From the NCBI RefSeq assembly GCF_009557055.1, contig NZ_CP045649.1:1029501-1093500 (forward strand): DNA of 64,000 nucleotides, written 5' to 3'. Below, one piece after another: positions 41,820 through 50,186 of the stretch. The notes beneath the pieces were generated by a model. It ran no database searches. It had not been told where the DNA came from and saw only the letters and a program-made list of their open reading frames with translations. Made by a program: the position numbers and the translations under genes. Each line of letters begins with the position of its first letter. Position 1 is the stretch's first letter. Source of the DNA: Nocardioides sp. dk884 (lineage in GTDB: Bacteria > Actinomycetota > Actinomycetes > Propionibacteriales > Nocardioidaceae).

Positions 41820-43156
41820 CGGCACGACTGACCGCAGAGCGCCTTCTGCCCGACCTGACCCCTGCCGAGCGCGCCCGCGCCGAGCGGGTCGAGTCGGTGC
41901 TCCCGGCGATCGCCGCTGCCGCCGAGGCAGCCGACACCGCGGGCAAGCTGCCCGAGGGGCACCTCGACCTGCTGGGGGAGGCCGGCCTGCTCGGCCTGGT
42001 GATCCCCGAGGAGTTCGGCGGGCTCGGGGGTGGCCTGCGCGACCTGGCCGCCACGACGTACTCGATCGGCACGGTGTGCGGCTCGACCGCGCTGGCGTAC
42101 TTCTTCCACTGCTCCTCCTCCTCGCGCGGCATGCTGCCGATGGCGGCCCTCGAGGCCGGGCTCTACACCGACGAGGAGGCCCCCGTCGTCCGCGCGTTCG
42201 CCGAGAAGGTGCTCACGCTGATGGGTGCCGAGAAGAAGTCGATCGGCAACTTCGCCTCCGAGGCGGTCAAGGCCTCCAACGCCAACGTGCTGATCCAGAC
42301 GACCGCGACGCGCACCGAGGGCGGCTGGCTGCTCAACGGCGAGAAGTCCTTCGGCTGCCTGTCCGGCTCCGGCGACTACGCCCTGGTCACCGCGCGCCGC
42401 GAGGACGTCGAGGGTCTCGACGCGCTCAGCCTGTTCCTGGTGCCCAAGAACGCGCCCGGCTCGCGCCCGCGCCTGAACTGGTCGGGCCTGGGCATGCGCG
42501 CCTCGGACAACTTCGGGCTCATCTTGGAGGACTGCTTCGTCGCCGAGGACCTCGCGCTGACCGTCCCCGGCGGCTTCACCCGCGCCACCCAGATGTCGCG
42601 CGGCTCGTGGGTCGGCAACCAGATCGCGATCGCCGCGATCTACGCCGGCATCGCGCAGGGCGTCTGGGACTACGCGCTCGGGCGCACCATGGCGGCGACC
42701 TTCGCCGACACCGGCAAGCCGATCGCGTCCTCCCCGATGCACCAGGTGCTGATCGGTGAGGGCGAGCGTCACCTGGCCGAGGCCCACCTGTGGCTGCGCC
42801 GCCAGATCGAGCTCGAGGCCAGCGACCCGCCGATCCTGCCCAAGCCCGAGGTCGTCCAGAGCTGGAAGCTCGCCAAGGGCGCGATCTGCGAGCACGCCCA
42901 CGAGGTCGCGCTCGCGGCGCTGAAGATGTGCGGCACCTCCGGGGCCCTGATGGGCAACGAGATCGGCCGCGCGGTGCGCGACACGACCATGGGCCTGGTC
43001 CAGGCGTTCCCCGCCGAGCGCGGCAAGCTCGACCTGGCCAAGATGATCGTCGAGAAGGAGGGCTGGGCCGGTCTCACCACGACCGACAGCTTCAAGCCCG
43101 CCGCCGAGGCGACCCCCGTCAACGGCACCGGCGCCCCCGCGCTGGAGAAGGCATGA
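41816..43156 (+). CDS. Acyl-CoA dehydrogenase-like flavoprotein, possible monooxygenase
   Basis: This 446-residue protein has the acyl-CoA dehydrogenase fold: LLGEAGLLGLVIPEEFGGLGGG, GWLLNGEKSFGCLSGSGDY and LGMRASDNFGLILEDCFV. The C-terminal helical domain does not show the catalytic Glu in an obvious place. The group includes FMNH2-dependent oxygenases (HsaA, DszC types), which need a flavin reductase. The preceding gene encodes one and overlaps by ATGA, so a two-component monooxygenase is a good possibility. A true acyl-CoA dehydrogenase cannot be excluded. Confidence 0.82.
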   Translation: MTARLTAERLLPDLTPAERARAERVESVLPAIAAAAEAADTAGKLPEGHLDLLGEAGLLGLVIPEEFGGLGGGLRDLAATTYSIGTVCGSTALAYFFHCSSSSRGMLPMAALEAGLYTDEEAPVVRAFAEKVLTLMGAEKKSIGNFASEAVKASNANVLIQTTATRTEGGWLLNGEKSFGCLSGSGDYALVTARREDVEGLDALSLFLVPKNAPGSRPRLNWSGLGMRASDNFGLILEDCFVAEDLALTVPGGFTRATQMSRGSWVGNQIAIAAIYAGIAQGVWDYALGRTMAATFADTGKPIASSPMHQVLIGEGERHLAEAHLWLRRQIELEASDPPILPKPEVVQSWKLAKGAICEHAHEVALAALKMCGTSGALMGNEIGRAVRDTTMGLVQAFPAERGKLDLAKMIVEKEGWAGLTTTDSFKPAAEATPVNGTGAPALEKA

Positions 43157-44655
43157 CCGCCACCGAGGCGCCGGCCACCGCCGGCCGCATCGAGGTCCCC
43201 GACGTCGTCGAGATCATCGCCGGCGTGACGGCGGTCCCCGGTGACCGCCTCGAGCTCGTGCTCGAGGACCCGTTCACCGGCGCCGAGCTCGGCCATGCCG
43301 TCGCCAGCACCGCCGAGGCCGTCGAGCGCGCGCTCGCCGCGGCCACCGAGGTGCACCTGTCCGGCTCCTGGTCCAGCACGCCGATCGAGCGCCGCGCCGA
43401 CATCCTCGAGTCGATCGCCGACGCCGTGATGACCGAGGTGCCGCGCCTGGCCGCGCTGGAGTCGTTCGCCACCGGGGTGCCGGTCAGCCAGACCCAGATC
43501 GTCGCGCTCATCGACCACGCCGCCTTCCGGCTGGCCGCCGCCGCGATCCGGGGCGGCGCGCTGCACGAGACCACCACCGGCGAGAGCGGTCAGGCCGTCG
43601 AGGTGCACCGCCTCCCGCTGGGCCCGGCGCTCAACCTGGTCCCGTGGAACGCCCCGGCCCCGATGGCCGCGCACAAGATCGCCAGCTCGCTGGCCGCCGG
43701 TGCGCCCACCATCCTCAAGCCGAGCGAGTACGCGCCGTACGCCACCACCGAGCTGGCGCGCATCGTCGCGCGCGTGCTCGACGCCGAGGGCGTCGCGCCC
43801 GGCACCTTCCAGCTCGTGCAGGGCGGCGCCCACGTGGGCGGGACGATGGTGCAGGACCGCCGGATCCGCGCGGTCTCCTTCACCGGCGGGCTGATCGGCG
43901 GCAAGGCCATCGCCGCGGCCTGCGCTGCGAACTTCACCTCCCTGCAGCTCGAGCTCGGCGGTAACAACCCGCTCCTCGTGCTCCCCGACGCCGACCCGGC
44001 CGCCGCGGCGCACCACGCCGCCGACCTGCTCACCACGCTCAACGGCCAGTGGTGCCGTGCGCTGGGCCGCCTGATCGTGCCCGAGGCGCTCGCGGAGGAG
44101 ATCGTCGAGCTCACCCTGGGTCGGCTGGCGGAGCTCCAGGCCGGTGACCCGCTCGACGAGGCGACCCAGCTCGGCCCGATCGTGCACTCGGTGCACCGGG
44201 CCCGCCTGGTCGCCGCGATCGAGGAGCGGGTCCGGGCCGGCGGCACCGCACGCGCCGCGACCACGCTGCCCGAGGGGGGTCACTTCCTGGCGCCCACCCT
44301 CCTCACCGGCGTGCCCGACGAGGCCGCGCACGAGGAGGTCTTCGGACCGGTGGCCACCGTGCACACCTACCGCACCGAGGAGGAGGCGCTGGCCCTGGCC
44401 AACGCCACCCCCTTCGGGCTGGAGGGGTACGTCGTGGGCTCGGACGAGCAGCGGGCGCTCGCGGTGGCCCGCCGGGTCCAGGCCGGCGAGGTCAAGGTCA
44501 ACGGCTCCACGATCATGAACCTCCACCTGATGACGCCCCGCCCCGCCTGGGGCTGGTCGGGCATGGGGGAGGAGGGCACCGTGGAGACCATCCGGATCTT
44601 CACCGGCGCCCGCGTGGTCGGCGTCGAGGGCGGCTTCGCCCTCCACGGCCGGTGA
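43153..44655 (+). CDS. Aldehyde dehydrogenase (1)
   Basis: This 500-residue NAD(P)-dependent enzyme has N166 (LVPWNAPAP), K189 (TILKPSEYAP), E267 (LQLELGGNN) and catalytic C301 (NGQWCRALG). The fold is complete. It would oxidise an aldehyde to an acid. The C-terminus has the usual NGSTIMN and GWSGMGEEG region. It overlaps the preceding and following genes, so it is part of the same operon. Confidence 0.92.
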   Translation: MTATEAPATAGRIEVPDVVEIIAGVTAVPGDRLELVLEDPFTGAELGHAVASTAEAVERALAAATEVHLSGSWSSTPIERRADILESIADAVMTEVPRLAALESFATGVPVSQTQIVALIDHAAFRLAAAAIRGGALHETTTGESGQAVEVHRLPLGPALNLVPWNAPAPMAAHKIASSLAAGAPTILKPSEYAPYATTELARIVARVLDAEGVAPGTFQLVQGGAHVGGTMVQDRRIRAVSFTGGLIGGKAIAAACAANFTSLQLELGGNNPLLVLPDADPAAAAHHAADLLTTLNGQWCRALGRLIVPEALAEEIVELTLGRLAELQAGDPLDEATQLGPIVHSVHRARLVAAIEERVRAGGTARAATTLPEGGHFLAPTLLTGVPDEAAHEEVFGPVATVHTYRTEEEALALANATPFGLEGYVVGSDEQRALAVARRVQAGEVKVNGSTIMNLHLMTPRPAWGWSGMGEEGTVETIRIFTGARVVGVEGGFALHGR

Positions 44656-45584
44656 CCTCGCAGCACCTCCTGCGGGCGGCGCCGGCCGGTGCCGCCGACC
44701 GGCTGCGGGCCCTGCTCCAGGGCACCGAGCTCGTGCACCTGCCGGGGGTGCACGACGCGGTCAGCGCGCGGCTCGCGAGCCGCAGCGGCGCCCGCGCCCT
44801 GCACCTCTCGGGCGCCGCGGTCTCCGCGGTGGAGCTGGGCCTGCCCGACATGGGCTTCGTGCACGGCACCGACATCGCCCGCCGGGCCGCCGTCGTGGCG
44901 GCCTCGGCGGACGGCGTCCCGGTGCTCGCCGACGCCGACACCGGCTACGGCAACGCCCTGCAGGCGCGGCACACCGCGATCGGCTACGCCGCCGCCGGGG
45001 TCGCCGGCCTGCACCTGGAGGACCAGGTCTCGCCCAAGCGCTGCGGCCACATGGCCGGCAAGGCGGTCGTCTCGCGCGCCGAGGCGGTGCAGAAGGTGCG
45101 CGCCACGATCGATGCCGGCACGTCCCTGGTCGTCGTGGCCCGCACCGACGCGCTGTCGGTCGAGGGCATCGACTCCGTGGTCGAGCGCTGCCTGGGGTTC
45201 GCCGACGCCGGCGCCGACGCGGTCTTCCCGGAGGGCGCCGGGCTCGCCGACCTGGAGCGGGTGCGCGCAGCCCTGGACGCCGCCGGCCACCGGGTGCCGA
45301 TGGTCTGGAACCGCTCCGAGGCCGCCGGCCCGGTCGAGTCCGGTCCGACCGCGGCACAGCTCGCCGAGGTCGGCGTCCGCGCCGTGATCCACCCGGTCTC
45401 CGCGCTGCTGGCCGCCGCCCGCGCGATGGAGCAGGTCTACGCAGCAATCGTCACGTCGGGCTCCGCGGCCGGCACCGAGCGCTGGGAGTGGCCCTCGCTC
45501 ACCGGGCTCGTGGGCCAGCCCGAGCTGCTCGACGAAGAGAAGCAGTACGCCGTCGCCGAGGCCTCCCCTCGGCGCACCTCGTGA
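44652..45584 (+). CDS. Isocitrate lyase/PEP mutase superfamily lyase
   Basis: This 310-residue TIM-barrel enzyme has ADADTGYGN at about 93-101 and the lyase signature SPKRCGH with K129, C131 and H133. The presence of KRCGH puts it with true C-C lyases such as 2-methylisocitrate lyase, oxaloacetate hydrolase or 2,3-dimethylmalate lyase rather than PEP mutase. A substituted malate would be cleaved to pyruvate or glyoxylate plus an acid. GTG 44652 overlaps the previous stop. With the MmgE/PrpD protein it could finish a route from a dialkylmaleate. Confidence 0.9.
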   Translation: MTSQHLLRAAPAGAADRLRALLQGTELVHLPGVHDAVSARLASRSGARALHLSGAAVSAVELGLPDMGFVHGTDIARRAAVVAASADGVPVLADADTGYGNALQARHTAIGYAAAGVAGLHLEDQVSPKRCGHMAGKAVVSRAEAVQKVRATIDAGTSLVVVARTDALSVEGIDSVVERCLGFADAGADAVFPEGAGLADLERVRAALDAAGHRVPMVWNRSEAAGPVESGPTAAQLAEVGVRAVIHPVSALLAAARAMEQVYAAIVTSGSAAGTERWEWPSLTGLVGQPELLDEEKQYAVAEASPRRTS

Positions 45585-45594
45585 AAGGGAAACG

Positions 45595-46827
45595 ATGACC
45601 ACCACCCCCGCCCCCCACCACAGCACCGTTCTCGTGGCCGGCGCCGGCGCGGTCGGCCTCACCGCCGCCCTGGTCGTCGCGCGTGCGGGCGTGCAGGTGA
45701 CAGTGCTCGAGGCCGGCGCGACGCTGTCCACGGAGTCGCGCGCCTCGACGTTCCACCCGCCGAGCCTGGAGATGCTCGACGACCTCGGCGTCCTCGAGCC
45801 GCTGATGGCCCGCGGCATCGTCTCCACCGGGTTCCAGTACCGCGACCGCCGCTCCGGCCCGATCGCCGACCTCGACCTCGGCGTGCTGGCCGACGACACC
45901 CGCTTCCCGTTCCGGGTGCAGTGCGAGCAGTCCAAGCTCACCCCGATCCTGCTCGAGGTGCTCGAGGGCCTCGACAACGTGACCGTCCACTTCGACCAGC
46001 GTGTGGTCAAGGCCGAGACCACCGCCGAGCTCGCGACCCTGACCACCGAGCGCGGCGACGTGTTCACCGCCGACTGGGTGCTCGGCGCCGACGGCTCGAA
46101 CTCCCAGGTGCGCCAGACGGCCGGGTTCACCTTCGAGGGGATGACCTACCCCGAGCGCTTCCTGGTCGCCTCGACCACCGAGGACCTCGACACGATCCTG
46201 CCGGGCATCTCCGCGGTCAACTACGTCTTCGACCCGACCGAGTGGCTGGTGCTGCTGCGCACCCCCGAGCACTGGCGGATCCTGTTCCCGACCGACCCGA
46301 GCACCCCCGACGAGGTCGAGATCGACGCGGCCCGCGTGCAGGAGCGCCTCGCCGGCGTCGCCGACCTCGGCCGCGACTGGGACGTCTTGCACACCACGCT
46401 CTACCGCGTGCACCAGCGGGTGGCCGACACCTTCCGCAAGGACCGGCTGATCCTGATGGGCGACGCCGCCCACATCAACAACCCGCTCGGCGGCATGGGC
46501 ATGAACAGCGGCGTCCACGACGCCATGCTCGAGGCCCTCGCGCTGATCGGCGTGCTCGACGGCTCGGCCTCCCTCGACGACCTCGACGAGGTCTGCGAGG
46601 CCCGCCGCCAGGTGGCGCTCTCCTACGTCAAGACCATCACCCACGACAACTGGGAGAAGCTGCGCCAGGACGACCCGGCGGCGCAGAAGGCCTACCACGA
46701 CGAGCTGCGCACGCTGGCCGCCGACAAGGAGAAGATGCGCAAGCACCTGCTCAACACCTCGATGATCAACTCGCTGCGCAGCGGCCAGGTCGTCGACATG
46801 GTCGGCGTGGGCGGTACGCAGGCGTGA
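45595..46827 (+). CDS. FAD-dependent monooxygenase (PHBH/PheA fold)
   Basis: This 410-residue flavoprotein has the three usual motifs: GAGAVG at 16-21 for the ADP part of FAD, GADGSNSQVR near 165 (the DG motif), and LMGDAAHINNPLGGMGMNSG near 290 (the GD motif). It would hydroxylate an aromatic or similar ring with NAD(P)H and O2. The C-terminus lacks the thioredoxin-like domain of phenol hydroxylases. AAAGGGAAACG precedes ATG 45595. A role on a pyrrole or other ring intermediate is suggested only by context. Confidence 0.92.
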   Translation: MTTTPAPHHSTVLVAGAGAVGLTAALVVARAGVQVTVLEAGATLSTESRASTFHPPSLEMLDDLGVLEPLMARGIVSTGFQYRDRRSGPIADLDLGVLADDTRFPFRVQCEQSKLTPILLEVLEGLDNVTVHFDQRVVKAETTAELATLTTERGDVFTADWVLGADGSNSQVRQTAGFTFEGMTYPERFLVASTTEDLDTILPGISAVNYVFDPTEWLVLLRTPEHWRILFPTDPSTPDEVEIDAARVQERLAGVADLGRDWDVLHTTLYRVHQRVADTFRKDRLILMGDAAHINNPLGGMGMNSGVHDAMLEALALIGVLDGSASLDDLDEVCEARRQVALSYVKTITHDNWEKLRQDDPAAQKAYHDELRTLAADKEKMRKHLLNTSMINSLRSGQVVDMVGVGGTQA

Positions 46828-48266
46828 GGATCGAACGCGAGAACCCGGCGCGCACCGACGAGGTCGTCGGCGCCGTCGAGTCCTCCGACGCCGCTGCGGT
46901 CGACGAGGTCGTCGCCCGCGCCCGCGCCGCCCAGGCGGAGTGGGTGACCGTGCCGGTGGACAAGCGCGCCGCGTTGCTGCGCGAGGCCGCGGCCCGGGTG
47001 CGTGCGCACCTGGAGGAGATCGCCACCCTCACCGCGCGCGAGACCGGCAAGGTGCTCGCCGACTCCCGCGGCGAGGCCGGCTTCGCCGCGACCGTGCTCG
47101 GCTTCTACGCCGACCGCGGCGAGGCGCTGCTGACCCCCGGCGGGTACGACGACGAGCGCGGCCGGATGAGCGTGCGGCACCGTCCGTACGGCGTGGTCGC
47201 CGCGGTCACCCCGTGGAACGCGCCGCTGATCCTCACCACGCTCAAGCTCGCGCCGGCGCTGGTGAGCGGCAACGCGGTGGTCGTCAAGCCCTCGCCGTTC
47301 GCGCCGTTCGGCATCGGCCGGCTGCTCGAGCTCGTCGGCCAGGACCTGCCCGCGGGCCTGGTCCAGGTCGTGCACGGGGGAGCGGAGACCGCCAGCGCGC
47401 TGGTCTCCCACCCGGGCGTCGACCGGGTCGCGTTCACCGGCGGCGAGACGGCCGGCCGGGCGATCGCCTCGCTGGCCGGGCGGGCGCTCACCCCCAGCGT
47501 GCTCGAGCTGGGCGGCAACGACCCGGCGCTGATCCTCGACGACGCCGCGCTCGACGACGCCGCGCTGGACCGGCTGGTCATGGCGGCCTTCGCCACCAGC
47601 GGCCAGGTCTGCATGGCGATCAAGCGCCTCTACGTCCACCGCAGCCGCCTCGAGGAGGTCGTCTCCGGACTGGAGTCCGCGGCCGCGCGGGTGCTGCGCA
47701 CCGGCGACCCGCTCCACGACGGGGTCAGCATGGGCCCGGTGGTCAGCGGCCCCTCGGCGGCGCGGGTGTCCGGCCTGGTCGAGCAGGCCCGCGCCGCGGG
47801 CGCCGACGTGCGCGAGCTCGGCACCGTCGACCCGGCGAGCGACCTCGCGCGCGGCTACTTCGTGCGCCCGACGCTGGTGCTGGGCGCCGAGGACTCCGCA
47901 CCGATCGTGGCCGAGGAGCAGTTCGGTCCCACCCTGCCGGTGCTGGCCTTCGACGACGTCGACGAGGCGGTGGCCCGCGCCAACGCCGGCGACCTGGGCC
48001 TGGGCGGCTCGGTGTGGTCGGCCGACGAGGACCGCGCGTTCGCCGTGGCGGCGCGCCTCGACGCGGGCTTCGCCTTCGTCAACACCCACAACCGCACCGG
48101 CATGGCGCTGCACGCGCCGTTCGGCGGGGTGAAGCGCTCCGGCTGGGGCCGGGAGTACGGCGACGACGGCCTGTGGGAGTACGTCCAGCCCTGCGTGGTG
48201 CACGCGCCGGCGGCGTTCCGTGCCGGGGGAGCAGGGCTGGCCGCGAACGCCTACCCCGGGTCTTGA
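46824..48266 (+). CDS. Aldehyde dehydrogenase (2)
   Basis: This 480-residue enzyme has VTPWNAPL (N132), VVVKPSPF (K155), VLELGGNDP (E228) and SGQVCMA (C263), the full set of an active aldehyde dehydrogenase. It is homologous to the enzyme at 43153 but clearly distinct. Two semialdehydes may arise in the pathway. GTG 46824 overlaps the previous stop. It ends the operon that began at 40440, 85 bases before the RCCR-like gene. Confidence 0.92.
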   Translation: MRIERENPARTDEVVGAVESSDAAAVDEVVARARAAQAEWVTVPVDKRAALLREAAARVRAHLEEIATLTARETGKVLADSRGEAGFAATVLGFYADRGEALLTPGGYDDERGRMSVRHRPYGVVAAVTPWNAPLILTTLKLAPALVSGNAVVVKPSPFAPFGIGRLLELVGQDLPAGLVQVVHGGAETASALVSHPGVDRVAFTGGETAGRAIASLAGRALTPSVLELGGNDPALILDDAALDDAALDRLVMAAFATSGQVCMAIKRLYVHRSRLEEVVSGLESAAARVLRTGDPLHDGVSMGPVVSGPSAARVSGLVEQARAAGADVRELGTVDPASDLARGYFVRPTLVLGAEDSAPIVAEEQFGPTLPVLAFDDVDEAVARANAGDLGLGGSVWSADEDRAFAVAARLDAGFAFVNTHNRTGMALHAPFGGVKRSGWGREYGDDGLWEYVQPCVVHAPAAFRAGGAGLAANAYPGS

Positions 48267-48301
48267 GAGTTCGGGACCAAGGTCCCGAGCCGGACCGATC
48301 G

Positions 48302-48312
48302 ATATAATATAT
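48302..48312. promoter_or_regulatory. Candidate GntR operator at the RCCR/Rieske operon
   Basis: ATATAATATAT is a perfect 5-1-5 inverted repeat in the 85-base gap before 48352. It contains TATAAT, a consensus -10 box, so promoter and operator may coincide here. Confidence 0.55.
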
Positions 48313-48351
48313 AGTTCAGGCATCACCGCCCGAGATCCCCGAAGGACACCC

Positions 48352-49167
48352 ATGAGCCAGAACCTCAAGTACGTCCAGGACTTCCTGGACGACGCCCCGG
48401 TCACTGACGTCTCCGCGATCTTCGCGGAGTGGACCGACATCATCGAGGGACTCAAGACCAAGGCGATGGCGCACTTCGATCTGGTGCGCGACCCCTCCAC
48501 CGAGGAGCTCGAGGCGTTCTCCTCCGATGTCGAGGGCGGCCCCTCGGGCAGCGTCCGCGGCTACACCGGCCCCGACGTGGACTGGATGATCCACTCGCAC
48601 ATGCAGAACAAGGGCCTGGGCTTCGTCAACGTCCACCTGACCATCTGGCTCGGCCCGCACATCGACGTGCCGCACTTCGGCATGGCGCTCGGTGCGTTCC
48701 CGCAGGCCTGGATGTTCCTGGACTCGGTGCCGCGCAAGGTGATCTCGACCGACGCCGACTACTTCCGCAAGTACTACGAGCCCTTCAACCAGGAGTGGCT
48801 GACGCTGCACAAGGAGACCCCGGGCCTCGAGGAGTTCGTCTCCCGCGACGCGTTCGTGCGTGCGACGTACTCGCCGACGGCGTGGTCGTTCATGGCGCCG
48901 GGCTCGCAGGAGATCTTCGACCTGGCCCGCAAGACCGCCAACGCCCACATGGACCGCTGGCTGCAGTGGGTCGACGAGGCCATCGCGGTGCCGGTCGAGA
49001 AGCGCGCCGAGCTGGCCGCCAACGACCTGGCGACGCGGCGCAACATCGCCGAGCTGGACCCGGCCAACGTGGTCGCGGTCCGCTACTTCGGCGAGGAGCG
49101 CACCGCTCAGCTGGTCCGCGCCCTGTGGGGCGGCGACCGGGCCCTGCCCCGCCCGCTCGAGGCCTGA
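48352..49167 (+). CDS. Red chlorophyll catabolite reductase-like protein (1)
   Basis: This 271-residue protein was compared from memory with plant RCCR (Arabidopsis ACD2). Shared features are a DADYFRKYY segment at 134-142 (plant NPDYLKEYY), DAFVRATYSPTA at 166-177 (plant FVRSAFSPTA) and a C-terminal helix with FGEERTAQLV (plant FGEEVSSRVV). A PHIDVPHFG strand at 102-110 fits the bilin-reductase fold. Plant RCCR reduces red chlorophyll catabolite with ferredoxin. This protein should bind an open-chain tetrapyrrole or similar, though reductase activity is not proven. It leads an operon and is preceded by GAAGGACACC. A second, more distant relative is encoded at 51449. Confidence 0.7.
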   Translation: MSQNLKYVQDFLDDAPVTDVSAIFAEWTDIIEGLKTKAMAHFDLVRDPSTEELEAFSSDVEGGPSGSVRGYTGPDVDWMIHSHMQNKGLGFVNVHLTIWLGPHIDVPHFGMALGAFPQAWMFLDSVPRKVISTDADYFRKYYEPFNQEWLTLHKETPGLEEFVSRDAFVRATYSPTAWSFMAPGSQEIFDLARKTANAHMDRWLQWVDEAIAVPVEKRAELAANDLATRRNIAELDPANVVAVRYFGEERTAQLVRALWGGDRALPRPLEA

Positions 49168-49177
49168 CGACGACGCG

Positions 49178-50176
49178 ATGAGCTCTCCTGTCCTGGTCCG
49201 GGCGGTCCGCGAGGCGGTGCGCGTCCCCGGCGCGCCCGCCCCGTACGACACCGCCCACGTGACCATCCGGCACCCGGCCCGGCCGGCGTCGACGGAGGTC
49301 GAGCGGATGAGCGGCATGCTCCCCGCCGACGCCTCCGGCGCGCCGTACCCCGTGGTCGTCGTGGTGCCGGGCGTGAACGTCTCCTCCGAGGGCTACCGCT
49401 GGCTGGCGGTCGCCCTGGTCGAGGCGGGCTACGTGTGCGTCACCTACGACTGGGTGGGGGAGCTGTTCGCGGGCCAGAACGGACTCACTCCCGGGGTCGA
49501 CCTGACCGCGGTCGGGCCCGACACCTACGGCACCAAGCCGACCACGCCCGCGCTGGCCGCGGTGCTGGACAGGCTCGCCGAGCTGAACCGGGTCGAGGGA
49601 GTGCTCGGCGGGCTGCTCGACCTGGGCCGCGTCGCGCTGTTCGGCCACTCCGCCGGCGGCACCGTCGCGCTGCAGTCGGCGAGCCCGGGGTGGTTCCCCG
49701 GCGTACGCGCGGTCATCACCTACGCCTCGCACACGATGGCCTCCCAGCAGCTCGGCCACCCGGCCGGCACGCTGCTGACCGCGCCGGTCGCCGTACCCGT
49801 CCTGCTGGTCGGCGGCAGCGCCGACGGCGTGGTCGCGGCGAGCGCGGTGCGCTACGGGGAGGAGGCCGGCGCTCCCGGCCACGACCCGCTCGAGCGCACC
49901 TGGCGCGAGGCGCTGCCGGGCGCGGCCGAGGCGTGGCTCGCGGTGCTCTCCGGCGCCGGGCACATGCTGCCGGCCACTCCCGCGGACCCGTCCTCGGCGC
50001 GCGGGTTCCTCGAGGAGCCCCTCGACGCCGACCAGGACGAGCTGCGCGAGGTGTTCGCGCGGCTGCTCACCGACTTCCTCGACGCGAAGCTCTGCGACGA
50101 CCCGGCCGCCACGGCCACCCTGCAACACCACCTGGACCAGCCCAACCCCGTCTTCGCCGATCTTCGGCGACGCTAG
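49178..50176 (+). CDS. Serine alpha/beta-hydrolase, chlorophyllase/dienelactone hydrolase-like
   Basis: This 332-residue hydrolase has the strand VVVVVPGVNVSSEGYRWLAVALVEAGYV (about 56-83) and a nucleophile elbow LFGHSAGGTVAL, then VLLVGGSADGVV with a likely Asp and GAGHMLPA with the catalytic His. The PG-N loop and GHSxGG elbow are as in the chlorophyllase and PET-hydrolase-like groups, but dienelactone hydrolases are also close. In this operon a dephytylating or ester-cleaving role is attractive. No signal peptide is present, so it is cytoplasmic. ATG 49178 follows the RCCR-like stop by 10 bases. Confidence 0.75.
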   Translation: MSSPVLVRAVREAVRVPGAPAPYDTAHVTIRHPARPASTEVERMSGMLPADASGAPYPVVVVVPGVNVSSEGYRWLAVALVEAGYVCVTYDWVGELFAGQNGLTPGVDLTAVGPDTYGTKPTTPALAAVLDRLAELNRVEGVLGGLLDLGRVALFGHSAGGTVALQSASPGWFPGVRAVITYASHTMASQQLGHPAGTLLTAPVAVPVLLVGGSADGVVAASAVRYGEEAGAPGHDPLERTWREALPGAAEAWLAVLSGAGHMLPATPADPSSARGFLEEPLDADQDELREVFARLLTDFLDAKLCDDPAATATLQHHLDQPNPVFADLRRR

Positions 50177-50186
50177 GAGGATCACG

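Noticed and set aside
41816..43156. Straightforward fatty acid beta-oxidation operon
   Set aside because: There is no enoyl-CoA hydratase, thiolase or hydroxyacyl-CoA dehydrogenase. The partners are a flavin reductase, aldehyde dehydrogenases and a C-C lyase.
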